Shown: one piece after another, positions 29,099 through 38,373 of the stretch
Layout: every line of letters begins with the position of its first letter
How positions within the stretch are numbered: the stretch's first letter is position 1
Program-made: the position numbers and the translations under genes
NCBI RefSeq assembly: GCF_009866765.1
Contig: NZ_CP019431.1
Coordinates: forward strand, 6,344,001 to 6,408,000
DNA: 64,000 bases
Reading direction: 5' to 3'
From: Pseudomonas sp. S35
Lineage (GTDB): Bacteria; Pseudomonadota; Gammaproteobacteria; Pseudomonadales; Pseudomonadaceae
The notes under the pieces: generated by a model
Told to the model about the DNA's origin: nothing
The model's input: the letters and a program-made list of their open reading frames with translations, nothing else
The model's database searches: none

Positions 29099-30862
29099 TT
29101 ATAACCCTACTTTAAGCGGAACAATAGCAAATCCTGCGTCGCTGTGTTTCTGTTTTTTTTGCTCGTCTGTCAGATTGAACCACTCGGCTATTTCTGCAAG
29201 GTCTTTCTCTCGTTCCTCGCCTTCGGCTTTTGGTGGAATATTTCCATACATACCGCCTTCATGAAGAAAACGGCGAACCCCACTTTTAAAGTTTATTTCA
29301 ACTGTTCTATCTATAAAATCAATTTTAATATCTTGGATAATTAACCGCAAACGCTCATTGATTTTTGACCTAACTTCAAAAACTGTTTGTTCATCTTCGG
29401 TACAGCTTAGATGCCGTAAGCTTTCGATATCCTTATCTATATCGGTTTTTTGCTGCTCTAATGCTTGATAAATTTTCGACTCAATGTCTTTCCTTTGAGT
29501 GGTCAACTCCTCTAGTCGCTGTTCACTCTCGATAGTCATCGACCTTTCCAAGTCGCTGACTTTGCCACGCAATCGCTTAAAGTCTGCCCTAAAATTAGCG
29601 AGCATCTCTTGCGTCTCACTGGCTTCCGATTCAATCTCATACTTTTTATTAACCAGCTCATCAACCTTATTATCTTCACTCAAAATACTCTTAATATCAG
29701 CCTCAGCCAAAAAAGTTAAGAGCTTTGTTTCGACTGCCTCATAAGGCCATGCCCTGTAACCACAGCCGCCATGTTTGGCACGATAGCATACTAAATATTT
29801 ACCCCCCTTACTCTTGTTTGAACCTTTGTTAATATGGGTAGCAGTAGCCCCGCATATCGAGCAATGGGCCAACTTCGTGAAAAGATTGCTAAACTTCTTC
29901 CCTTTATTCCCCTGCCCCGCCTCCGCTCGTCCCTTCCTTTTTTCCTGAACACGCCGATAGAGTTCCGGGCTTATAATCTGAGGGAAATAGTTAGAAATTT
30001 CCGATCCATGATTTATCCGACGCCTCCGATTATCTTCCAGCTTCTCCCAAGTCATTGGCTGGTAGTAGCCCATCACCGCTCTGCTATCGAGAATTTTTTT
30101 GATATATGACGGCTGCCAAAAATCACCATAGTTCGGATTTTTTCTTGAGTTTTCTCGTGTAAATGTAGGAATTCCTCTTTCGGTTAACAGTCTCGCTGTA
30201 GCAATGGCCCCGACGTTATTATCCGAAAGTCGGTATATTTCCCTCACCACGTCAACCCGTTCAGATATTGCTTCGATGGATCTGATTGTAGAACCATGTT
30301 CAATGGTTTTAAGTGCACGGAGCCATAACGGAAGTCGTGATGTGGCTACTTCGCCGGTCTGTGAGGCTCTTAGCTTTTTACCGTTCCAAGCCTCTCGAAC
30401 TCGCCTGCCCTTTTCCTTACTCTCGATAAAACCCCGCTGAAGCTCACCAATGGCAATATATAACTGAGTGATGTCTTCGCCCTGCTTATAAATTTGACTG
30501 CTAGCAGTGATGGCAATTTTTATGCCCTTGTTCAACAGGTCAAGAATAATAGGGAGACTTTCCATTGGATCAAGCCGTGTAATGCGGTTAATTGCCTCCA
30601 CCGCGAGATAATCCCCTCTCTTGACTACTCCACTATCAACTGCGTCTAAAAACGTCTTAAATCTCCCTTTTAAGATGTTCTTGCCGGTATAACCGGATAC
30701 ACCGAGGTCGTTCAGGTCAAGACTTGTATCAATCACCGCTCCTTCAGCGATGATTTCAGGGCGTGCTGCAAAGCTATCGATCAAATCTTGCTGCCGCCGC
30801 AGGCTATCGCCCTTGCGTTGCTCTTCGCTACTGAATCGTATGTAAGGCCATATCTTAGGCAT
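29099..30862 (-). CDS. Large serine recombinase (integrase)
   Basis: The 587-residue protein has a resolvase catalytic domain (about 1-150) with nucleophile S11 in YIRFSSEEQ, then a recombinase domain (about 170-290), a zinc ribbon (CSICGATATHIN, then CYRAKHGGCGYRAW), and a long coiled coil to about 480. It most likely integrates and excises the element at the TT core in comM. It is read toward the mob genes and begins about 65 bp from the right junction, beside its attachment site. Confidence 0.92.
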   Translation of the reverse strand: MPKIWPYIRFSSEEQRKGDSLRRQQDLIDSFAARPEIIAEGAVIDTSLDLNDLGVSGYTGKNILKGRFKTFLDAVDSGVVKRGDYLAVEAINRITRLDPMESLPIILDLLNKGIKIAITASSQIYKQGEDITQLYIAIGELQRGFIESKEKGRRVREAWNGKKLRASQTGEVATSRLPLWLRALKTIEHGSTIRSIEAISERVDVVREIYRLSDNNVGAIATARLLTERGIPTFTRENSRKNPNYGDFWQPSYIKKILDSRAVMGYYQPMTWEKLEDNRRRRINHGSEISNYFPQIISPELYRRVQEKRKGRAEAGQGNKGKKFSNLFTKLAHCSICGATATHINKGSNKSKGGKYLVCYRAKHGGCGYRAWPYEAVETKLLTFLAEADIKSILSEDNKVDELVNKKYEIESEASETQEMLANFRADFKRLRGKVSDLERSMTIESEQRLEELTTQRKDIESKIYQALEQQKTDIDKDIESLRHLSCTEDEQTVFEVRSKINERLRLIIQDIKIDFIDRTVEINFKSGVRRFLHEGGMYGNIPPKAEGEEREKDLAEIAEWFNLTDEQKKQKHSDAGFAIVPLKVGL

Positions 30863-30904
30863 CGTTCCTCTCCCTTTGCCGCATTCTGACGCTTCTTTGG
30901 GTTA

Positions 30905-30929
30905 GGGTCTAATGGTGTATGAATTCCTT
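30905..30929. other. attR: right 12-bp inverted repeat plus TT core
   Basis: GGGTCTAATGGT (30905-30916) is the inverse of the left repeat; eleven bases then lead to the core TT at 30928-30929, where comM resumes. Confidence 0.7.
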
Positions 30930-31782
30930 GTTCAGCGGCCCACCGGGCACCGGCAAGACCTTGCTCGCCAGTCGCCTGCCCGGCCTGTTGCCCCCCTTGA
31001 GCGAACAGGAAGCTCTTGAGGTGGCGGCGATCCAGTCCGTCGTCAGCCTCGCGCCGCTGAGCCATTGGCCACACCGGCCGTTTCGCCAGCCACACCACTC
31101 TGCGTCAGGGCCGGCGCTGGTGGGCGGCGGCTCGAAACCACAGCCTGGGGAAATCACCCTGGCTCACCATGGCGTGCTGTTCCTCGATGAGCTGCCGGAG
31201 TTTGATCGCAAGGTGCTGGAGGTTTTGCGCGAACCGCTGGAGTCGGGGCATATCGTAATTTCCCGCGCCCGCGACCGCGTAAGTTTCCCGGCACGCTTTC
31301 AACTGGTGGCGGCGATGAATCCCTGCCCTTGCGGCTATATGGGTGAACCTAGCGGGCGCTGTCGCTGTACACCGGAGCAGATCCAACGCTATCGCAACAA
31401 ACTGTCCGGACCGTTGCTGGATCGGATTGATCTGCACCTGACCGTGGCGCGCGAGGCTACTGCGCTCAACCCCTCCCGACAGGCCAGTGACACTACCGCG
31501 CAAGCGTCCGCCCAAGTCGCACAAGCCCGTGAGCGTCAGCAACAGCGCCAAGGTTGTGCCAATGCGTTTCTCGATCTGCCGCGGCTGCGTGAACACTGCC
31601 AGTTGGCGAAAGCCGATGAAAGCTGGCTGGAGGACGCGTGTGAGCGGCTGACGCTATCCCTACGCGCAGCCCACCGGCTGCTCAAGGTCGCGCGTACTCT
31701 GGCAGACCTTGAGCATGTGGAAGGCATCGCTCGCCATCATTTGGCGGAGGCCCTGCAGTACCGACCAGCAACCTCCACCTGA
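30930..31782 (+). pseudogene. comM: ComM, C-terminal AAA+ part, separated by insertion
   Basis: This part holds the Walker A GPPGTGKTLLASRL, Walker B (VLFLDELPEF), the Mg-chelatase-type NPCPCGYMG cysteine motif and the C-terminal helical domain, all in frame. An ATG at 30919, supplied by the element end, is in frame (MNSLFSGPPG), so the AAA+ part alone could be made, though no good ribosome site precedes it. Its final residues (ATST) differ from those of the second comM 3' end at 39769-39890. Confidence 0.9.
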
Positions 31783-31900
31783 GACCCTATACACAACTTG
31801 ACCTGTTACCTGTCAGATATAATTGCAATCCCGTGGTCTACTACACATAGATTAAGAATTTTCCAGAAAAAGCACGAATTCAACAGTAAACACATAAAAA

Positions 31901-32812
31901 TCAGCGAACGATCCCATAAAAGTTCGCAATTAAATAATCAACCAAAACCTTCAACTTTTTCGAGCCATACTTATTAGGCTTATATAATAACCACGCCATA
32001 CCTTGAGAACTGCCGATATATCTCCAGTTTGGCAAAATAGCAATCAGCCGCCCCGCACTCAGATCTGACTCTGTAGCGGCACTAGGTAAGCATGCTATTC
32101 CCAAACCATTTAGCGTCGCCTTGAGGACCGCTTCAATATCATTCGAGCAATAGCGCCCGCTGATCATCACTTCAGATTTTTCGTGCTCATTAGCGAATTC
32201 CCACCGCTTGTCTCCTGAGCTGTCAGCAATTGCGATACAGCTATGCGTCGACAATTCAGAGGGGTGATTTGGAACTCCGTAAAAATTGATATACTCCGGC
32301 GTTGCACACACTATAAAATCTACATTGAAGAGTTTTCTAGCGACCAACCCCAAAGGTGGCGCATCAGTTATTCCTATACTTAAATCAATCCCATCAGAAA
32401 CCAAATCTTCTTCAACACCATCAAAAATAAACTGAACGTTTATTTTTGGAAACTTTCGCAAAAACTCTGGCATAAGCTGATTAAGAGTGTTGTTCATCAT
32501 TTTGGGGGCAGAGATCTTTATCAGACCCTGCGGCTGCCCAAGCTCTTCTTTCAGATCAAATACTCTCGACGAAAAATCAAGCAAATCCTTACAATGGTAA
32601 TAAACTTTCACACCATCAGAATTTACTTTTAGATGTCGTGTACTACGCTCAATTAAGCGCAGAGACAAAATCCCCTCCAACTTTGAAATTTGCCGACTAA
32701 CAGCAGAAGCAGATACCCCTAGCTTTTCCGATGCCTCAATAAAACTACCTGTTTCCACTACAACTGCGAATGCAGCCATGTAGGGGAGCATATCGACATA
32801 ATCCTTATGCAT
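31901..32812 (-). CDS. LysR-family regulator of the biosynthetic island
   Basis: The 303-residue protein has an N-terminal winged helix (FAVVVETGSFIEASEKLGVS, AVSRQISKLE) and a substrate-binding domain from about 95. It resembles the CrgA-type LysR group. It lies at the 3' end of the operon, 241 bp after the exporter gene, in the same direction and equally AT-rich; it probably controls the cluster. The effector is unknown. Confidence 0.85.
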   Translation of the reverse strand: MHKDYVDMLPYMAAFAVVVETGSFIEASEKLGVSASAVSRQISKLEGILSLRLIERSTRHLKVNSDGVKVYYHCKDLLDFSSRVFDLKEELGQPQGLIKISAPKMMNNTLNQLMPEFLRKFPKINVQFIFDGVEEDLVSDGIDLSIGITDAPPLGLVARKLFNVDFIVCATPEYINFYGVPNHPSELSTHSCIAIADSSGDKRWEFANEHEKSEVMISGRYCSNDIEAVLKATLNGLGIACLPSAATESDLSAGRLIAILPNWRYIGSSQGMAWLLYKPNKYGSKKLKVLVDYLIANFYGIVR

Positions 32813-33053
32813 ATAGCTTCTCGCTTCACTATGAAAACGTCATATTATTTTAAATCACCAACCTTGAGGCTCGTGATTACTTTCATATCCGCAACCATAC
32901 TTTCGCTAAAACCAACTGTGCGCATCGCAACACTAAAAACAAGCCAGAAAATGAAATCTCTTAAAAAGCAAGACCTCGATGGATTAGTATTTCAATGAAT
33001 GAATACCATCCCTACAGCAAGAGACTCAACATACAATAACTTTAACCGTTTAA

Positions 33054-33920
33054 TCAATTAAACATATGCAAAATTATGGCCCCCATCAACACAAGTACAA
33101 CACCGAGTACCTGCCACCCTCGCAGCAGTTCCTTGAGGAACAAACAACCTAATATTGCAGCTATTCCACCCGAAAGCGTGCTGATTACGGTAACAATAGA
33201 AACTGAACCATTAATAGCGCCCCAAGAAAAAGCGGAAAACCCACCTAAATTTAGCAAACTAGCTATGACTAACAAGCCTATATTTTTTCGGGGTGGCAAT
33301 TTGAGACCCGCACTCAATTTAATCACTATAAAAAACAGCGCGAATAGACCTACGGCATAACCCAGCCATAGCATTGTAACTGGACCTAATATAGGAAGCG
33401 CATATTTCCCTTGTATCCAAAAACTTGTACCGTACAGAATCGCTGCTACAAGACCAAAAAGAATCGACACTTTATTTCTGCGATTTGTCTTCACATCAAC
33501 ATCCACATGAATGCTTGTAAGCAGGACCCCGACGACACAGATTAGAATACCAACGAACTGACTAAGAACAATAACATCTCCACTAGCCCAAGCTAGCGCA
33601 GTGGTAAATACACCATAAGAGGTTATCAACGGTGCAACAACCGCGGTCTTCCCGACTGCAAACGCTTTAGAGAGTGCTAAAGCACCTGCTACGGTGCATA
33701 TCGCAGCAGCTAGCCCCGCGCCCCAAATTACCAAGGGCGCTGACAGCGACTTGATAAAATAGAGTGGGTAAAGCAACAATAGGATGCTCATCAACACAAA
33801 GCCTAATGCCTGACCAAAAAAAACAGCCCTTTTTACGCCAACAGCACGGGCATTTAACCCTACAAGGAAATCAGTCCCCCCCCAAAACAATGCAGCAACA
33901 AGCCCCATCATCACATCCAT
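33054..33920 (-). CDS. EamA/DMT-family transporter, probable exporter
   Basis: The 288-residue protein has ten predicted helices in two EamA repeats. DMT proteins often export amino acids or small metabolites. A good ribosome site (AGGAAGGGG) precedes the ATG. In this operon it most likely exports the product or gives self-protection. Confidence 0.85.
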   Translation of the reverse strand: MDVMMGLVAALFWGGTDFLVGLNARAVGVKRAVFFGQALGFVLMSILLLLYPLYFIKSLSAPLVIWGAGLAAAICTVAGALALSKAFAVGKTAVVAPLITSYGVFTTALAWASGDVIVLSQFVGILICVVGVLLTSIHVDVDVKTNRRNKVSILFGLVAAILYGTSFWIQGKYALPILGPVTMLWLGYAVGLFALFFIVIKLSAGLKLPPRKNIGLLVIASLLNLGGFSAFSWGAINGSVSIVTVISTLSGGIAAILGCLFLKELLRGWQVLGVVLVLMGAIILHMFN

Positions 33921-34004
33921 AACCGTAGTCCCCTTCCTACTTCTTTAAATTATTTTTATATAATTGGCAGAAAGTAGTCTAGGACCGATAAAAAAGTCAA
34001 CTTC

Positions 34005-35258
34005 TCACTTTATCCCTTTTATTTGTACATCAGCGCCCCCCCCGTATAACTTCGCAAAAAATTTCAGCAGCGGAGGAGTCATCACAATCGATAAAAGTGC
34101 GACAATTAGGAAAATTCCGTAGGCCTTTTCCGATAAAACCCCCAGCTGCAATCCGATACTCAAAATTACAAGTTCGACGAGTCCTTTCGTATTCATCAGT
34201 AAGCCGACCTCCATAGCTATAGTCGGGCTCAGCCCGCAGATTCGACCGCCTAAATAAGTACCCACCACTTTTCCGAAAAAACCACCGACCGCAAAAATAC
34301 TTAGCCATAACCAAGTATCAAATTGTGAAAAATAGTCAAAACTGACCCGAAGCCCAGAATAAGCAAAAAATAAAGGTATGAAAAACACATGCGCAAAACT
34401 CCCAACTGTTCGCCTCCAAGTATGCTCAAGCCCAGGAACCTTGCAAAATACATATGCCGCAATTACCACACCTATGGCTTGATGGAATCCTAATTTTGAG
34501 GTTACCTCAGCGCTCACCAAACAATAACAAATCGCAAAAACTAACTGCATGCTCTTATTTCTCTGAGCCGCTCGCTCACGATACAAAAGGGAGATTAGAG
34601 GACGAATCACGTAAAAGGAAAACCCACAAAACGCAATTAAACTCAATGTATTTATCAGCACCCCAACAATATTTGTTTTTTCAGCAGTATAAAAAGCAAC
34701 TAAAAAGGCTACTCCGACCCAAGCAAATACGTCCGTGTAGATTGCGCTAGATAACGCAATAGAAGCCGTCGACACAGATATATGTCTCAAGTGATTAATT
34801 ATTCTGATTAATACTGGCAACGCTGTAACTGATAACGCAAGACCACAGAAAAATACGTACGGCCAAAAAGCGATATCAGGCGCTACACTTTCCTTGGAGA
34901 TGGTTGCAATTAGACATCCAATCAGGAACGTTAATGAGACTCCGAATAGGGTGATGACAAAGGGTATCAATCTAGTATGACGTATTTTTTCAGCATGCAT
35001 AAACGGCGTATGCCATACTACCTCGAACATTAGGAGCACCAGTCCCAAGTCCGCAAGGACCTTTAAATCCTCCAAAGAGTCAGTGAAAAATACTACGGCG
35101 TGCCCCTGGGGCCAAAGGACACCAAATACTGACCCCCCCAATAACAAGCCAGCACTAATTTCTCCTATCATCCGGCTTTGTCCGACCTTCTCCGCTAATC
35201 GCCCTAACACAAGAGAAAAAATAAGGATTAGAGAGACTTGCACCATCCAACTAGCCAT
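34005..35258 (-). CDS. Cation/proton antiporter, CPA2-type
   Basis: The 417-residue protein has about twelve helices and the Na+/H+ exchanger pattern (RLAEKVGQSRMIGEISAGLL, then VLLMFEV, and a MNTKGLVELV motif near 362). No TrkA-N or other regulatory domain follows, unlike KefB. Its role in a biosynthetic operon is unclear; it could energise export or maintain ion balance. Confidence 0.82.
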   Translation of the reverse strand: MASWMVQVSLILIFSLVLGRLAEKVGQSRMIGEISAGLLLGGSVFGVLWPQGHAVVFFTDSLEDLKVLADLGLVLLMFEVVWHTPFMHAEKIRHTRLIPFVITLFGVSLTFLIGCLIATISKESVAPDIAFWPYVFFCGLALSVTALPVLIRIINHLRHISVSTASIALSSAIYTDVFAWVGVAFLVAFYTAEKTNIVGVLINTLSLIAFCGFSFYVIRPLISLLYRERAAQRNKSMQLVFAICYCLVSAEVTSKLGFHQAIGVVIAAYVFCKVPGLEHTWRRTVGSFAHVFFIPLFFAYSGLRVSFDYFSQFDTWLWLSIFAVGGFFGKVVGTYLGGRICGLSPTIAMEVGLLMNTKGLVELVILSIGLQLGVLSEKAYGIFLIVALLSIVMTPPLLKFFAKLYGGGADVQIKGIK

Positions 35259-35334
35259 TCTGTTGCCCTACATAAAGTCGCCGCGATGGAATATGGGCAT
35301 TACTATTCTGAGCGAATTGCCTCTAAACTGAATA

Positions 35335-36567
35335 CTAACGGCAATGCAGCCGCATAACGCCATGCACTAGTTTCGAGTGCTCTTCGAGAACATTTTGATT
35401 TTCATGCATTAAATACACAAATCCCCATGTGGATAAAAAATCTTGGGTATCCTGAACAAGATCTCCAGCCTTTACCAACACATCGATATTGACCAACGAG
35501 GAAAGCTCTTTGACTTCATCAATACCTGAAACTGAAATAACTTCTCCTACACTCACATTAACAAGACAACAAATACAAAAATGTTTTTTATAGTTAACAC
35601 CTTTGAAATCACCTATAAAGCGCCCTAGAAAAACATCAAGATTGAGGCTATACCAATTCAATCCAGTGCATTGCTCTGCAATAGCGGGCACATTAGCCCC
35701 AGGAAGCCGCCCGTTTTGTTCAATAATAACCCATCCATCTACGGAGTTTTTAAACTCGATGTCATTAATCCCATAGTCTACCTCTAAGGCCTCATTGATT
35801 TTTCTTATATATTTGAATGCATGCCTTGCCTGCGAACTCAAGGTTGATAGGGATCGAATATTTTTGTACACGCTGGGATTGTTACCAACTCGGATTTTTT
35901 CGTACTCCGCAAAACATAATATATTTTTCTTTTTATATTTTCCGAAATTCGCTGTAGCCATGAAATACTCAGGCCCTTCAATGAACGTTTCAATTAGAGC
36001 ACCTCTCTCCTCTTGTATATAACCCTCATGCGCCGATTCGATCGCCGCGACTGCCTTAAAGACATCAGCTCGACTATGACAAATTTTAACATTTTTGCTC
36101 CCCGTCCCCTGGCAAGGTTTCACTACGGCTGGGTACTTAAACTCAACAGAATCACACTTGAGTAGTTGATCCAGCGAAACTTCTGTAGAGATAGTTGCTG
36201 GAACGCTATTGGCATGCAGGCGATGCTTCATTGCGAGTTTGTTGGTCCTCGCTTGCCGCGTTGCGACCGGATTACCAATCAGACCGAAATATTGAGCCAG
36301 TTCATCACTCAACTTAAGAGCAGAGTCAGACCCTGGTAAAATGGCCTTAACATTAAGGTCCAAAAGCCTTTCGATTGCTTCAGAAAAATCGTAGGCCTTA
36401 ACAGTCATCTCGAACCCATCGCAACTGTGCAATCTGTCGAGCATCCCGGGGAATCGGTCTCTCGTAACAAGCGCCACCGAACGAAAACCTTTCTTTGTTA
36501 TCTCAGTTCCGTATCGCCTAGCGGAGCTGACAGGATCAATGACTACTATAGATTGGAGCGTCTTCAT
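35335..36567 (-). CDS. ATP-grasp ligase
   Basis: The 410-residue protein has a pre-ATP-grasp domain (1-110), the ATP-binding lysine K150 with the Gly-rich loop (YPAVVKPCQGTGSKN), LIETFIEGPE at 191-200 and the Mg-binding IIEQNGRLPGA at 281-291. Such enzymes join amino acids through acyl phosphates. BesA, the ATP-grasp enzyme of the beta-ethynylserine pathway, makes a glutamyl dipeptide; an equivalent role here is inferred from context. The ATG lies two bases after the HDO stop. Confidence 0.85.
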   Translation of the reverse strand: MKTLQSIVVIDPVSSARRYGTEITKKGFRSVALVTRDRFPGMLDRLHSCDGFEMTVKAYDFSEAIERLLDLNVKAILPGSDSALKLSDELAQYFGLIGNPVATRQARTNKLAMKHRLHANSVPATISTEVSLDQLLKCDSVEFKYPAVVKPCQGTGSKNVKICHSRADVFKAVAAIESAHEGYIQEERGALIETFIEGPEYFMATANFGKYKKKNILCFAEYEKIRVGNNPSVYKNIRSLSTLSSQARHAFKYIRKINEALEVDYGINDIEFKNSVDGWVIIEQNGRLPGANVPAIAEQCTGLNWYSLNLDVFLGRFIGDFKGVNYKKHFCICCLVNVSVGEVISVSGIDEVKELSSLVNIDVLVKAGDLVQDTQDFLSTWGFVYLMHENQNVLEEHSKLVHGVMRLHCR

Positions 36568-36569
36568 AC

Positions 36570-37442
36570 TCAGATACCCCGCATGGCTTCGTACATATAC
36601 TTATAATATTTAACCGCAACGTTGTAGCGAATCATAACTCCAATTGCCAACTCCTGGATTACCTCCGCGCCAGTTTGTGAATAGTGCTGCAACACTGTTT
36701 CAAACCAAGCTTCGCTATGACGAGTATCGATACCGATATGAGCCTTGTGATAAGCGATAACCTCGCGAGGTAAACTCAATCGCTCGAGTGCGTGTGTTGT
36801 AGCGCCAAATCGAGCTGGCGCCGATCCTTCGACCAATCCCATAGCTCCTATCAACCGAACGTTAAATTCTCGACGAACTGCCCACATTAGGAGTATATTC
36901 CCATTCATCAAACACTCTTTAGAAGCCACTCCTAAACTAACATCTGTCCGCGCTAAAACCTGACGCATATAAGCAGAAGATATTTTGAACATAGACGTAT
37001 GGACAAAATCGAAGTTTCCGTTCCCCATCTCATCCCAATAGTTCTCTCCTGCTACCATTTTACAATGCACTGGCATCCCTACCTGCACAATGGCCATCAG
37101 ATCATCAAAGGAGCCATCCACCATTTCCTCCATACAAATGTAAAATGCAACCTGCTCCAATGTCGCGCTATACTTTATATAATCAACAAAAAAGGCAATT
37201 TCTTCATTAATACCTTTTTCTCGATTCAAGTACCACTTTAAAAACCCCTCCTTTGTTTTGGGAAGACTTTGAATATCCAATCTATCTTCTTCTGCAGCAG
37301 TCCACTCACTTTCTATTCGCTCTATCACTCTCCGTAATGCATGCAAGTGTGGGCCCTGGCCTACCAAGTCCGCGGGATCACTCAAGAGCGCTCGATAATA
37401 ATCGGCTAAATATTGCTGGCCTTCTCGACTTTCACAGTTCAT
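36570..37442 (-). CDS. Heme-oxygenase-like diiron oxidase (BesC-like)
   Basis: The 290-residue all-helical protein has the HDO pattern: YWDEMGNGNFDFVHTSMF at 135-152 (E138, H148), GAMGLVEGSAPARF at 199-212 (E205) and YHKAHIGIDTRHSEAW at 231-246 (D239, H242), with E105/E106 upstream. These are likely iron ligands. Known members cleave or oxidise amino acids and fatty acids (BesC, UndA, SznF). BesC splits chlorinated lysine to a vinyl amino acid. Next to a BesD-like gene, a similar role is likely. Substrate is unknown. Confidence 0.78.
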   Translation of the reverse strand: MNCESREGQQYLADYYRALLSDPADLVGQGPHLHALRRVIERIESEWTAAEEDRLDIQSLPKTKEGFLKWYLNREKGINEEIAFFVDYIKYSATLEQVAFYICMEEMVDGSFDDLMAIVQVGMPVHCKMVAGENYWDEMGNGNFDFVHTSMFKISSAYMRQVLARTDVSLGVASKECLMNGNILLMWAVRREFNVRLIGAMGLVEGSAPARFGATTHALERLSLPREVIAYHKAHIGIDTRHSEAWFETVLQHYSQTGAEVIQELAIGVMIRYNVAVKYYKYMYEAMRGI

Positions 37443-37452
37443 ATATAGGCTC

Positions 37453-37896
37453 CTAATAGATTACGGCAGGGAGTGTGCTTGACTTAAGATCAAATGCTTG
37501 TAAGGAAGGGCCGATTTCGTAAAGTAGCGTCATTTTTTCATGTGCCTCTTCCAATGTTGGAAAATGGTTATTATCAACCCACCACAACACCACACGAGGC
37601 CCTCTTAAAGGCAAGAACCACTCTGGTCCTCGTCGACGAAACTCATCATGGGGCGTTCGATATAAAAAATCTTTTAAGGCCTCAGGATCTTTCCACAATG
37701 AAAGTGTATAGAGATAACCTTCACCCCATAGTTCATCCAGTCGCTTTTGATCTTCGTTACTCTCTCGCCATATAAAACCCGGATGACGCTCAGCTAGTCC
37801 GTTTACATACTGGGTCGACGAGTAAAACCCTTCCATACGCGGATCATCCTTTGAAAATCTAGGTTTAACTAAATCGAACTGTGCAAGAATAGCCAT
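37453..37896 (-). CDS. DUF3291 family protein (dimeric alpha-beta barrel)
   Basis: The 147-residue protein has the DUF3291 pattern (AERHPGFIWRESNED, LYTLSLWKDPEALKDFLYRT, and a Trp-rich strand PRVVLWWVDNNHFPTLEEA). The fold is that of antibiotic-biosynthesis monooxygenases, but catalytic residues are not defined. It lies seven bases after the VOC gene and about ten before the HDO gene. Confidence 0.75.
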   Translation of the reverse strand: MAILAQFDLVKPRFSKDDPRMEGFYSSTQYVNGLAERHPGFIWRESNEDQKRLDELWGEGYLYTLSLWKDPEALKDFLYRTPHDEFRRRGPEWFLPLRGPRVVLWWVDNNHFPTLEEAHEKMTLLYEIGPSLQAFDLKSSTLPAVIY

Positions 37897-37902
37897 TAAC
37901 GC

Positions 37903-38352
37903 TCACTCCCATACCTGTATTTCGATGATGTTTCTGTCTGGATCTCTCACATAGACAAAGGTACAAACGCCCACGCCCTCCACAACCTGACTTACCAACT
38001 TTCCGAGCATCCAACCGCCCTCGCGAATAACTTTTAAGCATACTTCATTCAAGTCCGACACCTCGAAAGCAATATGCGTTAACCCCTTAGAATTCGCGTA
38101 TGAGATCTCACGTTCTTTAATCTTGCGATACTGAAATATTTCCAACGTTGGACCTTCTGCACCACAACCTGGAAGCCTCAAATGCACGCCCTCAATTTGC
38201 GCACTCTCGACGTTGGTTCCTCCTGACAGACTTTTCCCTGACAGAAAACGCTGCGGCCCGACTTGCTCACATCCAAATACCTTCTTATAAAAATTTGCAA
38301 GTCGCCTCCAGTTGGGCGTGACCAAGTTGGTGTGACTGTATTTTATGCTCAT
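37903..38352 (-). CDS. VOC-family (glyoxalase/bleomycin-resistance fold) protein
   Basis: The 149-residue protein has two beta-alpha-beta-beta-beta modules, with candidate metal ligands H7 (SHTNLVTP), the His of GLTHIAFEV and the Glu of NIIEIQVWE. It could be an isomerase, dioxygenase or lyase, or a resistance protein. The gene starts 21 bases after the halogenase-like gene. Confidence 0.8.
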   Translation of the reverse strand: MSIKYSHTNLVTPNWRRLANFYKKVFGCEQVGPQRFLSGKSLSGGTNVESAQIEGVHLRLPGCGAEGPTLEIFQYRKIKEREISYANSKGLTHIAFEVSDLNEVCLKVIREGGWMLGKLVSQVVEGVGVCTFVYVRDPDRNIIEIQVWE

Positions 38353-38373
38353 CTTTTGATCCTGATACGAAGA

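Larger units (their letters stand above)
25076..30929. mobile_element. 5.85-kb integrative element in comM, serine-recombinase type
   Basis: AT-rich DNA interrupts comM. The left junction reads CCTGTT then element DNA; the right reads TT then GTTCAGC, so only TT is shared, as expected for a serine recombinase with a two-base core. Twelve-base inverted repeats lie ten and eleven bases inside the junctions. Cargo from left to right is an ncRNA-abiF unit, a HEPN protein, a Mob-like gene with a small partner, and the recombinase. It is probably an integrative mobilisable defence element. Confidence 0.85.

Noticed and set aside
32807..32998. 63-codon plus frame beside the island LysR gene
   Set aside because: It overlaps the LysR start, has no ribosome site and no family features.
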